Shown here piece by piece: positions 34,741 through 44,072 of a stretch of 64,000 nt of DNA. The DNA is from a virus. The stretch's first letter is position 1. The number at the start of each line of letters is the position of its first letter. The notes below the pieces were generated by a model that saw only the letters and a list, made by a program, of their open reading frames with translations, ran no database searches and was not told the DNA's origin. The stretch lies in the IMG/VR virus record IMGVR_UViG_3300032282_005588, positions 1 to 64,000 of that record; one strand, given 5' to 3'. Position numbers and translations under genes: made by a program.

Positions 34741-35268
34741 ATGAATGATAATTTAATTAAATGTGATAAATGTGGTGATACTTGGTGTTATGAAACCATT
34801 ATCCCTTCAATAAACCCCGATGTTCCTAACATTAAATCATATCATTGTTTTTCATGTGGTTTTATAACTAATACTTTAATGGAAAAAGGTGAAGAATTTT
34901 TTGATAAACAAATGGAAGTCCTCCCAGAACTATATAAAGATATAGCTTTTATTGATGCTAATAATAAAACATGGATTCCATCAACTACAAATATATCTAA
35001 TCAAGGTATGGTATTTATAGATGGTAAAGATAATGAAGATTGGGGATGGGCTGGGGTAAAAGCAATACCTGTTAAAGAAGAAGAAAAACATAAATATCCA
35101 ATGCCTGGTAAGAAAGGAGAGTTCTATTCTTATAGAATGGATATGAGTACATTAAAGAATTTTGGTCAGGAAGGTTATATTGAAGCTTTATGTTATGTTG
35201 GAATTATAACTGAAGAATTTATCAAATCCTTTATTCCAAAACAAGAACCTAATTATAATATTAATTAA
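34741..35268 (+). CDS. Zinc-ribbon hypothetical protein
   Basis: A 175-residue protein with an N-terminal zinc ribbon: C-D-K-C-G near residue 8 and C-F-S-C-G near residue 37. The remaining 130 residues contain G-W-A-G-V-K-A-I-P-V near residue 100, and I do not recognise the domain. It is preceded by its own promoter inside the glycan operon. Possibly a regulator or an assembly factor; function unknown. Confidence 0.6.
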   Translation: MNDNLIKCDKCGDTWCYETIIPSINPDVPNIKSYHCFSCGFITNTLMEKGEEFFDKQMEVLPELYKDIAFIDANNKTWIPSTTNISNQGMVFIDGKDNEDWGWAGVKAIPVKEEEKHKYPMPGKKGEFYSYRMDMSTLKNFGQEGYIEALCYVGIITEEFIKSFIPKQEPNYNIN

Positions 35269-35291
35269 ATCTATATTCATTTATATAAAAT

Positions 35292-35921
35292 ATGAGAACA
35301 TTAAAAATTTCATATGGGATAACAGTTTGTAATGAATTAGAAGAAATAAAACGTTTAATTCCATTTCTTCATGAGCATATTCGTCCTGAAGATGAAATTT
35401 GTGTTTTATTAGATAAACCAAAAGCATCTCAATCATTATTAGATATACTTTATTGGTGGTCATCAAATGATTGGATTAAATTAAAAGAAAGTATATTTCA
35501 AGGGCATTTTGCTGAATGGAAAAATGAATTAGGAGATATGTGTTCTGGAAATATAATTTTTCAACTTGATGCAGATGAAATTCCTCATATCAATTTAATT
35601 GAAAACTTACCTTTTATTTTAGGAAATAATGAATCAGATATTATATTAGTACCTAGAGTAAATATTGTATATGGGATTACTGAACAACATCTTAAAGCAT
35701 GGGGTTGGAAACAAAATGAGAAATTATGGCAACAATGGCCTGATTTTCAGTGGCGTATTTATAAAAACACTCCTAACATTAAATGGAAAAATAAAGTTCA
35801 TGAAGTTTTAGATGGATTCAAAACTTATTCTAATTTACCTGAAATGGAGGAATATGCTTTATATCACCCAAAAACAATAGAAAAACAAGAAAAACAAAAC
35901 AGTTATTATAATACATTATGA
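35292..35921 (+). CDS. GT2-type glycosyltransferase
   Basis: A 209-residue GT-A fold protein. S-Y-G-I-T-V-C-N-E-L-E-E-I near residue 5 is the typical start of a family 2 enzyme with an early glutamate. I-I-F-Q-L-D-A-D-E-I-P near residue 90 holds the metal-binding D-x-D. A later K-V-H-E-V-L-D segment is common in short glycan-chain GT2 enzymes. It overlaps the next gene by 4 bases. Confidence 0.8.
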   Translation: MRTLKISYGITVCNELEEIKRLIPFLHEHIRPEDEICVLLDKPKASQSLLDILYWWSSNDWIKLKESIFQGHFAEWKNELGDMCSGNIIFQLDADEIPHINLIENLPFILGNNESDIILVPRVNIVYGITEQHLKAWGWKQNEKLWQQWPDFQWRIYKNTPNIKWKNKVHEVLDGFKTYSNLPEMEEYALYHPKTIEKQEKQNSYYNTL

Positions 35922-36736
35922 AATTATTTATAAATCACCTTAATAAAGAAAATATAGAAAGTAATCTAGAAAAATGCAAACATATTGATTTTTCACTTTT
36001 TATTGATGACGTTCCTAAATCTCAAGATGATTTATCCTCAATTAATATTTTAGTTCTTCAAGAACCAAATGAATATTTTGGTTTACATGATTATGCAATT
36101 CAAAATAAACATCTGTTTTCATTTATTTTAACTTGGGATGATAAAATGCTAAATAATTGTGAAAATGCTTTATTTTTACCATTTGGGCATACTTGGTTTA
36201 AACCAGACCAATATGAAAAAAATCATACTAAAAAATTCCAAATTTCCCATCTATGTGGAAAATTATTAAAAACATATGGTCAGTCTATTCGTCATGAGGT
36301 TTTAGCTAGAAAAAACGAAATCAAAACACCTACTAAATTCTTTGACGTTTATGGAGATAGATATAATATTGAAGATGCTAGAAAAGGAAAAGAAGAAGTA
36401 TTTGGTGATTCAATGTTTGGAGTAGCTATTGAAAATACTTCACATAATGGTTATTTTACTGAGAAAATTTTAGATTGTTTTTTACTTAAAACTATTCCTA
36501 TATATTGGGGATGTACAGACATAGGTAAATTCTTTAATAAAGAAGGTATAATAACATTTGGAAATGTAGATGAATTTATTTATATTTCAAATAATTTAAC
36601 AAAAGATTTTTATAATTCGAAAAAAGATATAATAGAAGAAAATTATCAAAAAGCACTTTATTATGTTGATTATGAACAAAATATAATAAATAAAATAACT
36701 GAGGTGTTTGAATTAAATAATTTAATACAAAAATAA
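35918..36736 (+). CDS. GT10 (fucosyltransferase-like) glycosyltransferase
   Basis: A 272-residue protein. Its second half shows the GT10 signature: F-D-V-Y-G-D-R near residue 145, then F-G-V-A-I-E-N-T, G-Y-F-T-E-K-I-L-D and T-I-P-I-Y-W-G-C near residues 166-202. This matches the F-E-N-S...Y-V-T-E-K-I...V-P-I-Y-x-G pattern of alpha-1,3-fucosyltransferases. The N-terminal acceptor half is divergent. It may transfer a 6-deoxysugar made by the enzymes encoded just downstream, an inference from context. Confidence 0.7.
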   Translation: MKLFINHLNKENIESNLEKCKHIDFSLFIDDVPKSQDDLSSINILVLQEPNEYFGLHDYAIQNKHLFSFILTWDDKMLNNCENALFLPFGHTWFKPDQYEKNHTKKFQISHLCGKLLKTYGQSIRHEVLARKNEIKTPTKFFDVYGDRYNIEDARKGKEEVFGDSMFGVAIENTSHNGYFTEKILDCFLLKTIPIYWGCTDIGKFFNKEGIITFGNVDEFIYISNNLTKDFYNSKKDIIEENYQKALYYVDYEQNIINKITEVFELNNLIQK

Positions 36737-36739
36737 ATT

Positions 36740-38056
36740 ATGAAAGAAATTTTAGACTTAGTTGATAAGTATATAAAAGAAAAACATTCCCAGAAAAAAT
36801 GGGAAGCTGGAAAAGATTGGGTCCAATATGCTGGACCTTATTTTTCTTCAGATGAATATGTAGCAGCGGTCAAAACATTATTAGGAGAATGGTTAGTATT
36901 AGGAGCTGAAGCAATTAAGTTTGAAACTAAATTTCCTAAATACTTTGATAAGAAATTTGGTTTACTAACTAATAGTGGCTCATCAGCTAATCTACTTATG
37001 ATGTTAGTAATGACTTCTAAACGTGGTTACAATTTACCTAAAGGAACTAAAGTAATAACACCTATAGCTGGGTTTCCAACAACAATTAATCCTATTATAC
37101 AATTAGGATTTACTCCTATATTTGTTGATATTGAATTAGAAACACTTAATCTAGACCTAGATCAAGTAGAACAAGCATGTATTGACAACCCAGACACTAA
37201 AATTATTACATTCGCACACGTATTAGGAAATCCTCCTGATATGAAACGTTTAATGGAGATAGTAGAAAAATATAAATTAATTCTATTAGAAGATTGTTGT
37301 GATGCTTTAGGATCAACTTATGAAGGTAAAAAATTAGGTTCATTTGGTGAAATGGCTTCATGCTCATTTTACCCAGCACATCACATGACAATGGGTGAGG
37401 GTGGATTTGTAGCATGTAAAGATGAAAAAACAGAACGAATTATTCGTAGTTTTAGAGAATGGGGTAGAGGATGTTATTGTGTTGGTAAACAAAACTTATT
37501 AGAAAAAGGAACATGCGATTGTAGATTTAGTAACTGGTTACCATCACTCCCAGATTATGTTTTTGATCATAAGTACACTTATGAAGAGATTGGTTATAAT
37601 TTAAAACCAATTGAATTACAAGCATCTATTGGTTTAGTACAAATAGAAAAACTAAAAGATATAGGTGAAAAAAGAAGAGAAAACTATACTAATTTATTTA
37701 AAGTATTTTCTAAATATGAAAAATATTTTCACTTACATAGAGCACAACCAGGATCAGACCCAGATTGGTTTGCATTCCCCGTAACAGTTAGAGATGATGC
37801 TCCATTCAAACGATCAGATATTTGTCAGTTCTTTGAAGCAAATAAAATCCAAACAAGACCATATTTTGCAGGAAATATTATGTTACAACCTGCTTACGCT
37901 GGATTAATGGATCCTAAAGAAGTTATAGAAAAATATCCTGTAGCTAGAAAAGTAACAACTGATACATTCTTTTTAGGAACAAGTCCAGTTATTAATAAAG
38001 AAAAAATAGATTACATTGAAACAATTTTAGATAAGTTTATAAATGAATACAAATAA
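36740..38056 (+). CDS. RfbH-type CDP-4-keto-6-deoxyhexose 3-dehydratase (E1-like)
   Basis: A 438-residue member of the DegT/DnrJ/EryC1/StrS fold. The lysine that normally binds PLP is replaced by histidine in S-F-Y-P-A-H-H-M-T-M-G-E-G-G (His214/His215), the hallmark of the 3-dehydratase E1 that makes 3,6-dideoxy sugars. L-E-D-C-C-D-A-L-G near residue 183 and a C-Y-C...C-D-C cluster near residues 246-260 can supply the ligands for the 2Fe-2S cluster used by E1. The second cysteine pair is spaced a few residues wider than in Yersinia E1. It would use a PMP cofactor and an electron donor, which I do not see encoded here. Confidence 0.82.
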   Translation: MKEILDLVDKYIKEKHSQKKWEAGKDWVQYAGPYFSSDEYVAAVKTLLGEWLVLGAEAIKFETKFPKYFDKKFGLLTNSGSSANLLMMLVMTSKRGYNLPKGTKVITPIAGFPTTINPIIQLGFTPIFVDIELETLNLDLDQVEQACIDNPDTKIITFAHVLGNPPDMKRLMEIVEKYKLILLEDCCDALGSTYEGKKLGSFGEMASCSFYPAHHMTMGEGGFVACKDEKTERIIRSFREWGRGCYCVGKQNLLEKGTCDCRFSNWLPSLPDYVFDHKYTYEEIGYNLKPIELQASIGLVQIEKLKDIGEKRRENYTNLFKVFSKYEKYFHLHRAQPGSDPDWFAFPVTVRDDAPFKRSDICQFFEANKIQTRPYFAGNIMLQPAYAGLMDPKEVIEKYPVARKVTTDTFFLGTSPVINKEKIDYIETILDKFINEYK

Positions 38057-38858
38057 TGTTAACTTTTTAATAGGTGGTAAATTAGGTGATTTTTTACTTG
38101 CATTATATGGTGTTAGAGGTTATTGTGAATCTAATAATAAAAAAGCAACTATATATATGATTGATATAGGGTGGGATTTTGGGATAAATAATACATATGA
38201 AGCTTTAAAAAATATTATTTTAAATCAAGTATATGTAAATGATTTTAAAATATTAAATAAAGAAGATTATTATTTAGATCCTATTCAAACCCCTTCTAAA
38301 AATAGTCCTATAATAATTTATAATAAAAATTTACTAAAAGAAGGATATATTTCAAATGATTATTTAAATTCACCTTATCTTTATAAAAAATGTTGGCCCA
38401 TAATATTCAGTCATTTATATAATTTTAATATAAAAAAACCAACAATATGGATTAAATATGACCAAATAGATAATAAATTTAAGAATAAAATAATCATACA
38501 TCGAAAATACGCCCCAGAAAGATTTAATAATCAATTTCCATATGAATTAATTATAGAAAAATATAAAGACAACATTATATTTGTATCTACAACAATAAAC
38601 GATTATGAAAAATTTCCATATAAAAATAATATTGAATTTCATCAAATAAAAAATATTGAAGAATGGTTCACAATAATAAATTCTTGTTCAATATTTGTAG
38701 GTAACTTAACTGCGCCTATAGTGATAGCAGATTCTATGAATAAACTACGTATAGTAGAATTACCCCATAATGAAGATGCATATCACTGGATAGGAGCAGA
38801 ACAATACTCAGACACAATTAAGTGGTTTTTAACAGATCAATATCACAATTTAAACTAA
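38043..38858 (+). CDS. GT9-like glycosyltransferase (tentative)
   Basis: A 271-residue protein with an N-terminal G-G-K-L-G-D-F-L-L-A-L segment and a C-terminal S-I-F-V-G-N-L-T-A-P-I-V-I-A-D-S segment. These resemble the G-D-x-x-x and G-N/D-x-G-x-x-H-x-A-A regions of heptosyltransferase-type GT9 enzymes. It overlaps the E1-like gene by 14 bases and precedes a methyltransferase. Similarity is weak; it could also be a related GT-B protein without activity. Confidence 0.45.
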   Translation: MNTNNVNFLIGGKLGDFLLALYGVRGYCESNNKKATIYMIDIGWDFGINNTYEALKNIILNQVYVNDFKILNKEDYYLDPIQTPSKNSPIIIYNKNLLKEGYISNDYLNSPYLYKKCWPIIFSHLYNFNIKKPTIWIKYDQIDNKFKNKIIIHRKYAPERFNNQFPYELIIEKYKDNIIFVSTTINDYEKFPYKNNIEFHQIKNIEEWFTIINSCSIFVGNLTAPIVIADSMNKLRIVELPHNEDAYHWIGAEQYSDTIKWFLTDQYHNLN

Positions 38859-38865
38859 TAATAAA

Positions 38866-39510
38866 ATGTTACACAATTACTCTATTAATCAAGATGGTAT
38901 TATAAAACAAGATAAAATAATACATCAAATCCAACCTTACAATGTAGATTATGTTAATACAAGATACAATACATATGGTGAAAAAGGTTTACAAATGGCT
39001 TTCTACAGGTTAGGTTTTATTTTAGGACATATAAAATTTATCCCTAATTCTATACTTGATATAGGATATGGTAATGGTGATTTTTTAAAAGTAGCAAAAT
39101 CTATAGTACCAAATTGTTATGGTAATGATATTACTGATTATCCTCTTCCTGATGGAGTTGATTTTATCAACGATATAATGACACAACATTATGATGTTAT
39201 AACATTTTTTGATGTATTAGAGCATTTTGAAAACATAGAATTTATATCAAATCTTAAATGTAATTATATTGTTATAAGTTTACCATGGTGTTATAATTTT
39301 AATGATGAATGGTTTGAAAATTGGAAACATAGAAGACCTGATGAACATTTATGGCATTTTAATGATAAATCACTAATAGCATTTTTTGATCGTATGGGTT
39401 ATAATTTAATATCTATAACTAATTTTGAAGATGCTATTCGTAAAGATAATAATGCTTTGAAATATAATTATAATAATATATTAACTGGTGTATTTAATAA
39501 AAGAAACTAA
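38866..39510 (+). CDS. SAM-dependent methyltransferase
   Basis: A 214-residue class I methyltransferase. Motif I I-L-D-I-G-Y-G-N-G-D-F lies near residue 63, the I-T-F-F-D-V-L-E-H-F segment near residue 110, and W-H-F-N-D-K-S near residue 163. The layout is that of Methyltransf_23/UbiG-like enzymes in glycan clusters, which may methylate a sugar. It is flanked by sugar-nucleotide genes within the operon. Confidence 0.8.
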   Translation: MLHNYSINQDGIIKQDKIIHQIQPYNVDYVNTRYNTYGEKGLQMAFYRLGFILGHIKFIPNSILDIGYGNGDFLKVAKSIVPNCYGNDITDYPLPDGVDFINDIMTQHYDVITFFDVLEHFENIEFISNLKCNYIVISLPWCYNFNDEWFENWKHRRPDEHLWHFNDKSLIAFFDRMGYNLISITNFEDAIRKDNNALKYNYNNILTGVFNKRN

Positions 39511-39521
39511 TTTTATATAAT

Positions 39522-40472
39522 ATGACAAAAGTAGTATATATAACAGGTTGTTTAGGATTTATAGGATCTTATGTAACAAAAATGTGTCTTGAAAAAGGTT
39601 GGTATGTTAAGGGTATTGATAAAATAACATATGCCGCTAATAAAGATTTATTAAATGAGTTTAAACAATTTCCTAACTTTTCATTTGTATATTGTGATAT
39701 AAATGATTTAAAATTTTTATATGATTGTGATTATATTATTAATACAGCAGCTGAAACTCATGTTGGTAATAGTATAGCAAGTAGTACTGAGTTTGTTAAA
39801 TCAAATATAGATGGTGTTCATAATATTTTAGAATTAATTAAAAATCATAGAGGTGAAAATGTTAAAAAACCTACTCTTATTCATTTTAGTACAGATGAAG
39901 TATATGGAGATATTGAAGAAGGAGCCCATACTGAAAATGATTTATTAAAACCATCAAATCCATATTCAGCAACTAAAGCAGCAGCGGATATGTTAGTAAT
40001 GGCTTGGGGTAGAACACATAAAGTACCTTATGTTATTGTTAGACCGACTAATAATTATGGAGCAGGACAATATGTAGAAAAACTTATTCCTAAAGCATGT
40101 AAATATATTAAATTAGAAAGAAAAATACCATTACATAATAATGGAACACCAATCCGAAATTGGTTACATGCTCAAGATACAGCTGATGCAGTTATCACTA
40201 TAATTGAAGCTGGGGTTGAAAATGAAATATATAATATATGCGGAGGATTTGAACAATCTAACATCACTACAGTAGAAAAAATACTTAAAGAATATTTTGG
40301 AGATATAGATCCTTATAATTATATTGATACGTCCTATAGTAGAAAAGGACAAGATGTTAGGTATGCTTTGGATGATTCTAAATTAAGAATGTTAGGTTGG
40401 GAACCTAAAAAACAATTTGATCAAGAACTAAAATATATAGTAGAATATTATAAAAATAAATTTATATGGTAA
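39522..40472 (+). CDS. NAD-dependent epimerase/dehydratase (4,6-dehydratase-like)
   Basis: A 316-residue extended SDR. Y-I-T-G-C-L-G-F-I-G-S at the N-terminus binds NAD. N-T-A-A-E-T-H-V-G near residue 76, S-T-D-E-V-Y-G-D near residue 124 and P-Y-S-A-T-K-A-A-A-D near residue 146 (catalytic Y-x3-K) match nucleotide-sugar 4,6-dehydratases of the RfbB type, with T-D-E for proton transfer. It would provide the 4-keto-6-deoxy sugar that the E1-like 3-dehydratase needs. The nucleotide (dTDP or CDP) cannot be told. Confidence 0.82.
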   Translation: MTKVVYITGCLGFIGSYVTKMCLEKGWYVKGIDKITYAANKDLLNEFKQFPNFSFVYCDINDLKFLYDCDYIINTAAETHVGNSIASSTEFVKSNIDGVHNILELIKNHRGENVKKPTLIHFSTDEVYGDIEEGAHTENDLLKPSNPYSATKAAADMLVMAWGRTHKVPYVIVRPTNNYGAGQYVEKLIPKACKYIKLERKIPLHNNGTPIRNWLHAQDTADAVITIIEAGVENEIYNICGGFEQSNITTVEKILKEYFGDIDPYNYIDTSYSRKGQDVRYALDDSKLRMLGWEPKKQFDQELKYIVEYYKNKFIW

Positions 40473-42217
40473 AGATTAGTGATGTAATAGCAGATTTTTT
40501 AGTAAAACAAGGAATCGAGGTTGTTTTTGGGATTATAGGATCAGCCAATTCATATATTTACAATTCTATTGATAAACAAACTAATATTAAACTTATACCT
40601 ACTCATCATGAGCAGGCAGCTGTGATGGCTATGGGAGCTTATTATAGAGCCACAGGTAAAATGGCGGCTGCTTTAGTTACAGCAGGAGGAGGTTCATCAA
40701 ACGCTTTCACAGGGATATTATCAAATTGGGCAGATTCTATTCCTGGTATTATAATAGCAGGTCAAGAACAAACTTATTATATTGATGAATATAAAGATAT
40801 GAGAATGTATGGTATTCAGGGTTATGATTCAGTAGAAACTTATAAAAATTGCACTAAATTGTCTGTTCGTATAACTAAAGAAAATATAAAGGAAATGTTA
40901 TCTTTAACATATACTGTTACAAATAGTAAAAGACCAGGTCCAGTGTATTTAGAAGTTCCATTTGATATTCAAAGCCAAATGGTTGAAAATACAGACTATC
41001 CTACATTTAATTACTATGATACTGAGCCAATTGAAGAAGCAGAATATATCGCTTATAAATTATGTAAAGCTAAACGCCCATTAATTTTAGGAGGACATGG
41101 AGTAAAATTATCACATGCTGAATCTTTATTTGAAAAATTTATTACTGAACATAATATACCTACAGTATTAAGTTGGTCAGCGGTTGATTTATTAGCAACA
41201 GATAATATAAATAATTTTGGTAGACCTGGTGTTCAAGGTCAAAGAGCAGCTAATTTCATTATACAAAATTGTGACTTATTAATTGTATTAGGTAGTAGAT
41301 TATCTCTTTTACAAACAGGTTATTCAAGAAATGATTTTGCTCCTAACGCGGAAATTATTCATGTTGATATTGATCCAACTGAAACTAAGAAATTTAATGG
41401 AAAAAATTATAACATAGATGTTAATTTATTGCTAAAAGCTCTTAATAAACTTGAATCTAATATTAAATTAGATATTCAATCTTGGAGAGATTATTGTAAT
41501 AAAATGAAAACAAATTATCCATTAGTAATACCTGAACATTTAGCTGATCCAACTAACTCATATACTTTTATAGATAAACTTTCTAAAGCATTACCTGATA
41601 ACTATACTATTGTAACAGATATGGGAACTGCTTTATTAAGTGGATTTTATGGATTTAATATTAAACCAAACCAAAAAATGTTTACATCATTAGGTCTAGG
41701 AGAAATGGGTTATGGATTAGCAGCGGCTGTAGGAGCAGGATTTGGAGATAAACCAGTAATATGTTTAAATTGTGATGGAGGAATGATGATGAATTTACAA
41801 GAACTGCAAACAATCAAAACACATAATCTACCAGTTAAAATTGTCATTTTTAATAATGATGGTTATCTTATGATTAAACATACACAGAAAATGCTATTTC
41901 AAGGTCATAAAACATGTGTTGATAAGAGTACAGGTGTTGAACTTCCAAACTATAAAAAAGTAGCAAAAGCTTTTAATTATAATTATTATACTGAAGATCA
42001 AATGGATAATTTTTTAAATGATCCATCTCAAGCTATAATGGAAGTATTTATGGATCCTAATCAAGAATTTATACCAAAAGTAAAAGGTATGAAACAACAA
42101 GATAATACTATTAAAGCAGGATTATTAGAAGAAATGTCTCCTCTTCTTCCAATTGAAAAAATAGAAGAAGCAATGATATCAGGAATTAATGAACGAAGTA
42201 AACAAGCAATAAGATGA
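40466..42217 (+). CDS. Thiamine-diphosphate carboligase (acetolactate synthase-like)
   Basis: A 583-residue ThDP enzyme. T-H-H-E-Q-A-A (Glu49) provides the conserved activating glutamate. Near residue 435 L-N-C-D-G-G with a N-N pair about 27 residues later is the ThDP/metal motif, with Cys instead of the usual first Gly. It has the three-domain layout of acetolactate synthase and of YerE, which attaches a two-carbon unit from pyruvate to a keto-sugar. Given the flanking dehydratase genes, sugar branching is the most interesting option, but simple pyruvate chemistry is possible. It overlaps both neighbours. Confidence 0.8.
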   Translation: MVKISDVIADFLVKQGIEVVFGIIGSANSYIYNSIDKQTNIKLIPTHHEQAAVMAMGAYYRATGKMAAALVTAGGGSSNAFTGILSNWADSIPGIIIAGQEQTYYIDEYKDMRMYGIQGYDSVETYKNCTKLSVRITKENIKEMLSLTYTVTNSKRPGPVYLEVPFDIQSQMVENTDYPTFNYYDTEPIEEAEYIAYKLCKAKRPLILGGHGVKLSHAESLFEKFITEHNIPTVLSWSAVDLLATDNINNFGRPGVQGQRAANFIIQNCDLLIVLGSRLSLLQTGYSRNDFAPNAEIIHVDIDPTETKKFNGKNYNIDVNLLLKALNKLESNIKLDIQSWRDYCNKMKTNYPLVIPEHLADPTNSYTFIDKLSKALPDNYTIVTDMGTALLSGFYGFNIKPNQKMFTSLGLGEMGYGLAAAVGAGFGDKPVICLNCDGGMMMNLQELQTIKTHNLPVKIVIFNNDGYLMIKHTQKMLFQGHKTCVDKSTGVELPNYKKVAKAFNYNYYTEDQMDNFLNDPSQAIMEVFMDPNQEFIPKVKGMKQQDNTIKAGLLEEMSPLLPIEKIEEAMISGINERSKQAIR

Positions 42218-43077
42218 AAATAAAAGCAGCAATATTAGGTACAGGTAATATAGGTACAGATTTATTACTTAAAGCCTTAAAAACAGACTTTATTGAAATA
42301 GTAGCTTTTGTAGGACGAAGATTAGATTCAGATGGGATGATAATAGCTATAAATAAAGGAATTAATACATCAGATCAAGGAATAAATTATTTTATTAATA
42401 ATCCAAAATGTTGTGATGTAGTTTATGATTGTACAAGTGCTTTAGATGCATGTGAACATGCTAAAATATTTAAAGAACAAGGAATAAAAGTAATTGACTT
42501 AACACCAGCTAAAGTAGGTGATATGTGTGTTCCTGATATAAACTCAGAAATTATATTAACTGATATGAATGTTAATATGATTACTTGTGGAGGACAAGCA
42601 TCAATGCCTATGTTACATCTTTTATCAAAATATTGTAAAGGATTAGAATATATTGAGATTGTATCTCAAATAGCCTCTAAAAGCGCTGGAATGGCTACTC
42701 GAATCAATGTTGATAATTATATTAATACAACAAAAAAAGCTATTACTAAATTTACAGGATGTAATAATACAAAAGTTATTCTTAATCTTAATCCAGCTGA
42801 ACCTTGTGTTGATATGCAGACTACAATTTTTATTAAAACAAAACATATTGAATTTAAAAATTTAACTGAAAAATTATTGGATAAAATTGAGGAATTAAAA
42901 ACATATATTCCTTATTATGAATTAGTACTTCCACCAACAATGAATGAAAATGGTATTGTAGTATTAAGTATAAGAGTAAAAGGTACAGGAGATTATTTAC
43001 CTGAATATGCTGGTAATTTGGATATTATAAATTGTGCAGCTATAAAAGTAACAGAAAAATTAAAAGAAACTCTATGA
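42214..43077 (+). CDS. Acylating acetaldehyde dehydrogenase
   Basis: A 287-residue protein. The N-terminal A-I-L-G-T-G-N-I-G-T-D-L binds NAD. The segment M-I-T-C-G-G-Q-A-S-M-P-M near residue 126 contains the catalytic cysteine of the DmpF/MhpF family. A middle R-I-N-V-D-N-Y segment and L-N-P-A-E-P also agree. It normally converts acetaldehyde, CoA and NAD to acetyl-CoA and forms a complex with the aldolase encoded next, here with the usual ATGA overlap. Its presence in a phage sugar operon is unusual. Confidence 0.88.
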   Translation: MKIKAAILGTGNIGTDLLLKALKTDFIEIVAFVGRRLDSDGMIIAINKGINTSDQGINYFINNPKCCDVVYDCTSALDACEHAKIFKEQGIKVIDLTPAKVGDMCVPDINSEIILTDMNVNMITCGGQASMPMLHLLSKYCKGLEYIEIVSQIASKSAGMATRINVDNYINTTKKAITKFTGCNNTKVILNLNPAEPCVDMQTTIFIKTKHIEFKNLTEKLLDKIEELKTYIPYYELVLPPTMNENGIVVLSIRVKGTGDYLPEYAGNLDIINCAAIKVTEKLKETL

Positions 43078-44072
43078 AAAAAATTATTATAACTGATTCA
43101 AGTCTTAGAGATGGAAATCATAGTGTTAAACATACTATAAGTTTAGATAGTATTGAAAAATATTGTCAATTTGCTGATAAAGCAGGAATACCAATTGTTG
43201 AAGTAGGACATGGAAATGGTTTAGCAGCTTCATCTTTATTGATAGGAAAATCTCCTAATACTGATAAAGAAATGCTTACAGTTGCTAGAAAAAATTTAAA
43301 AAATAGTAAATTAGGAGTACATACTATTCCTGGGTTATCTACAATAGATGATGCAAAAGCTGCTATTGATTATGGAGTTGATGTTTTTAGGGTTGCAACT
43401 CATTGTACTGAAGCTACATTATCAAAATCTCATATAGAATATCTTGCTAAAACTGGTAAAACAGTTTATGGAGTACTAATGATGAGTGCTTTAATAAGCG
43501 CTGATGAATTAGTTGAACAAGCTAAAATAATGGAAAGTTATGGGGCTGAAGCTATTATTATTATGGATTCAACTGGGACATATTTACCAAATGATGTAGA
43601 AGAAAGAATTAAAAAATTAAAAGCTTATACTGATATTAAAGTAGGGTTTCATGCTCACAATAATTTAGGATGTGCTATTGCAAATTCATTAACAGCAGTC
43701 GAGTGTGGAGCTGATTTAATTGATGCTTGTATTCGGGGATTTGGAGCGGGAGCTGGGAATGCTTCATTAGAATTATTACTTCCAGTATTAGAAAAGAGTG
43801 GATTTGAAACAGGAATTGATTTTAAAGAAACAATTAAAGAAGCAGATCACGTAATGGATTATTTAGTCCCTGAAGCCCCAATTATTACCCCAATTAATGT
43901 TTTAACAGGCTTAACCAAACTATTCTCAGGATTTGAGAAACCAATTATTAAAGCATCTAAAATATATGGTATTGAATATTCTTCTTTGATATTTGAATTA
44001 GGCAATAGAAAATTAGTAGCAGGGCAAGAGGATTTAATATTAGAAATAGCTCAAAATCTAAAAAACAAATGA
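43074..44072 (+). CDS. 4-hydroxy-2-oxovalerate aldolase
   Basis: A 332-residue aldolase of the DmpG/MhpE family. I chose ATG 43074, which overlaps the preceding stop by ATGA; an earlier in-frame ATG at 43032 would extend far into the dehydrogenase gene. D-S-S-L-R-D-G-N-H-S (metal and catalytic residues) lies near residue 7, V-E-V-G-H-G-N-G near residue 43 and H-A-H-N-N-L-G near residue 190. It cleaves 4-hydroxy-2-oxo acids to pyruvate and an aldehyde that is channelled to the dehydrogenase. In reverse it could build a carbon chain from pyruvate. Confidence 0.88.
   Translation: MKKIIITDSSLRDGNHSVKHTISLDSIEKYCQFADKAGIPIVEVGHGNGLAASSLLIGKSPNTDKEMLTVARKNLKNSKLGVHTIPGLSTIDDAKAAIDYGVDVFRVATHCTEATLSKSHIEYLAKTGKTVYGVLMMSALISADELVEQAKIMESYGAEAIIIMDSTGTYLPNDVEERIKKLKAYTDIKVGFHAHNNLGCAIANSLTAVECGADLIDACIRGFGAGAGNASLELLLPVLEKSGFETGIDFKETIKEADHVMDYLVPEAPIITPINVLTGLTKLFSGFEKPIIKASKIYGIEYSSLIFELGNRKLVAGQEDLILEIAQNLKNK

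Noticed and set aside
43032-43073. Upstream start at 43032 for the aldolase
   Set aside because: It would overlap the dehydrogenase by 45 bases and add residues absent from the family; ATG 43074 gives the usual ATGA overlap.
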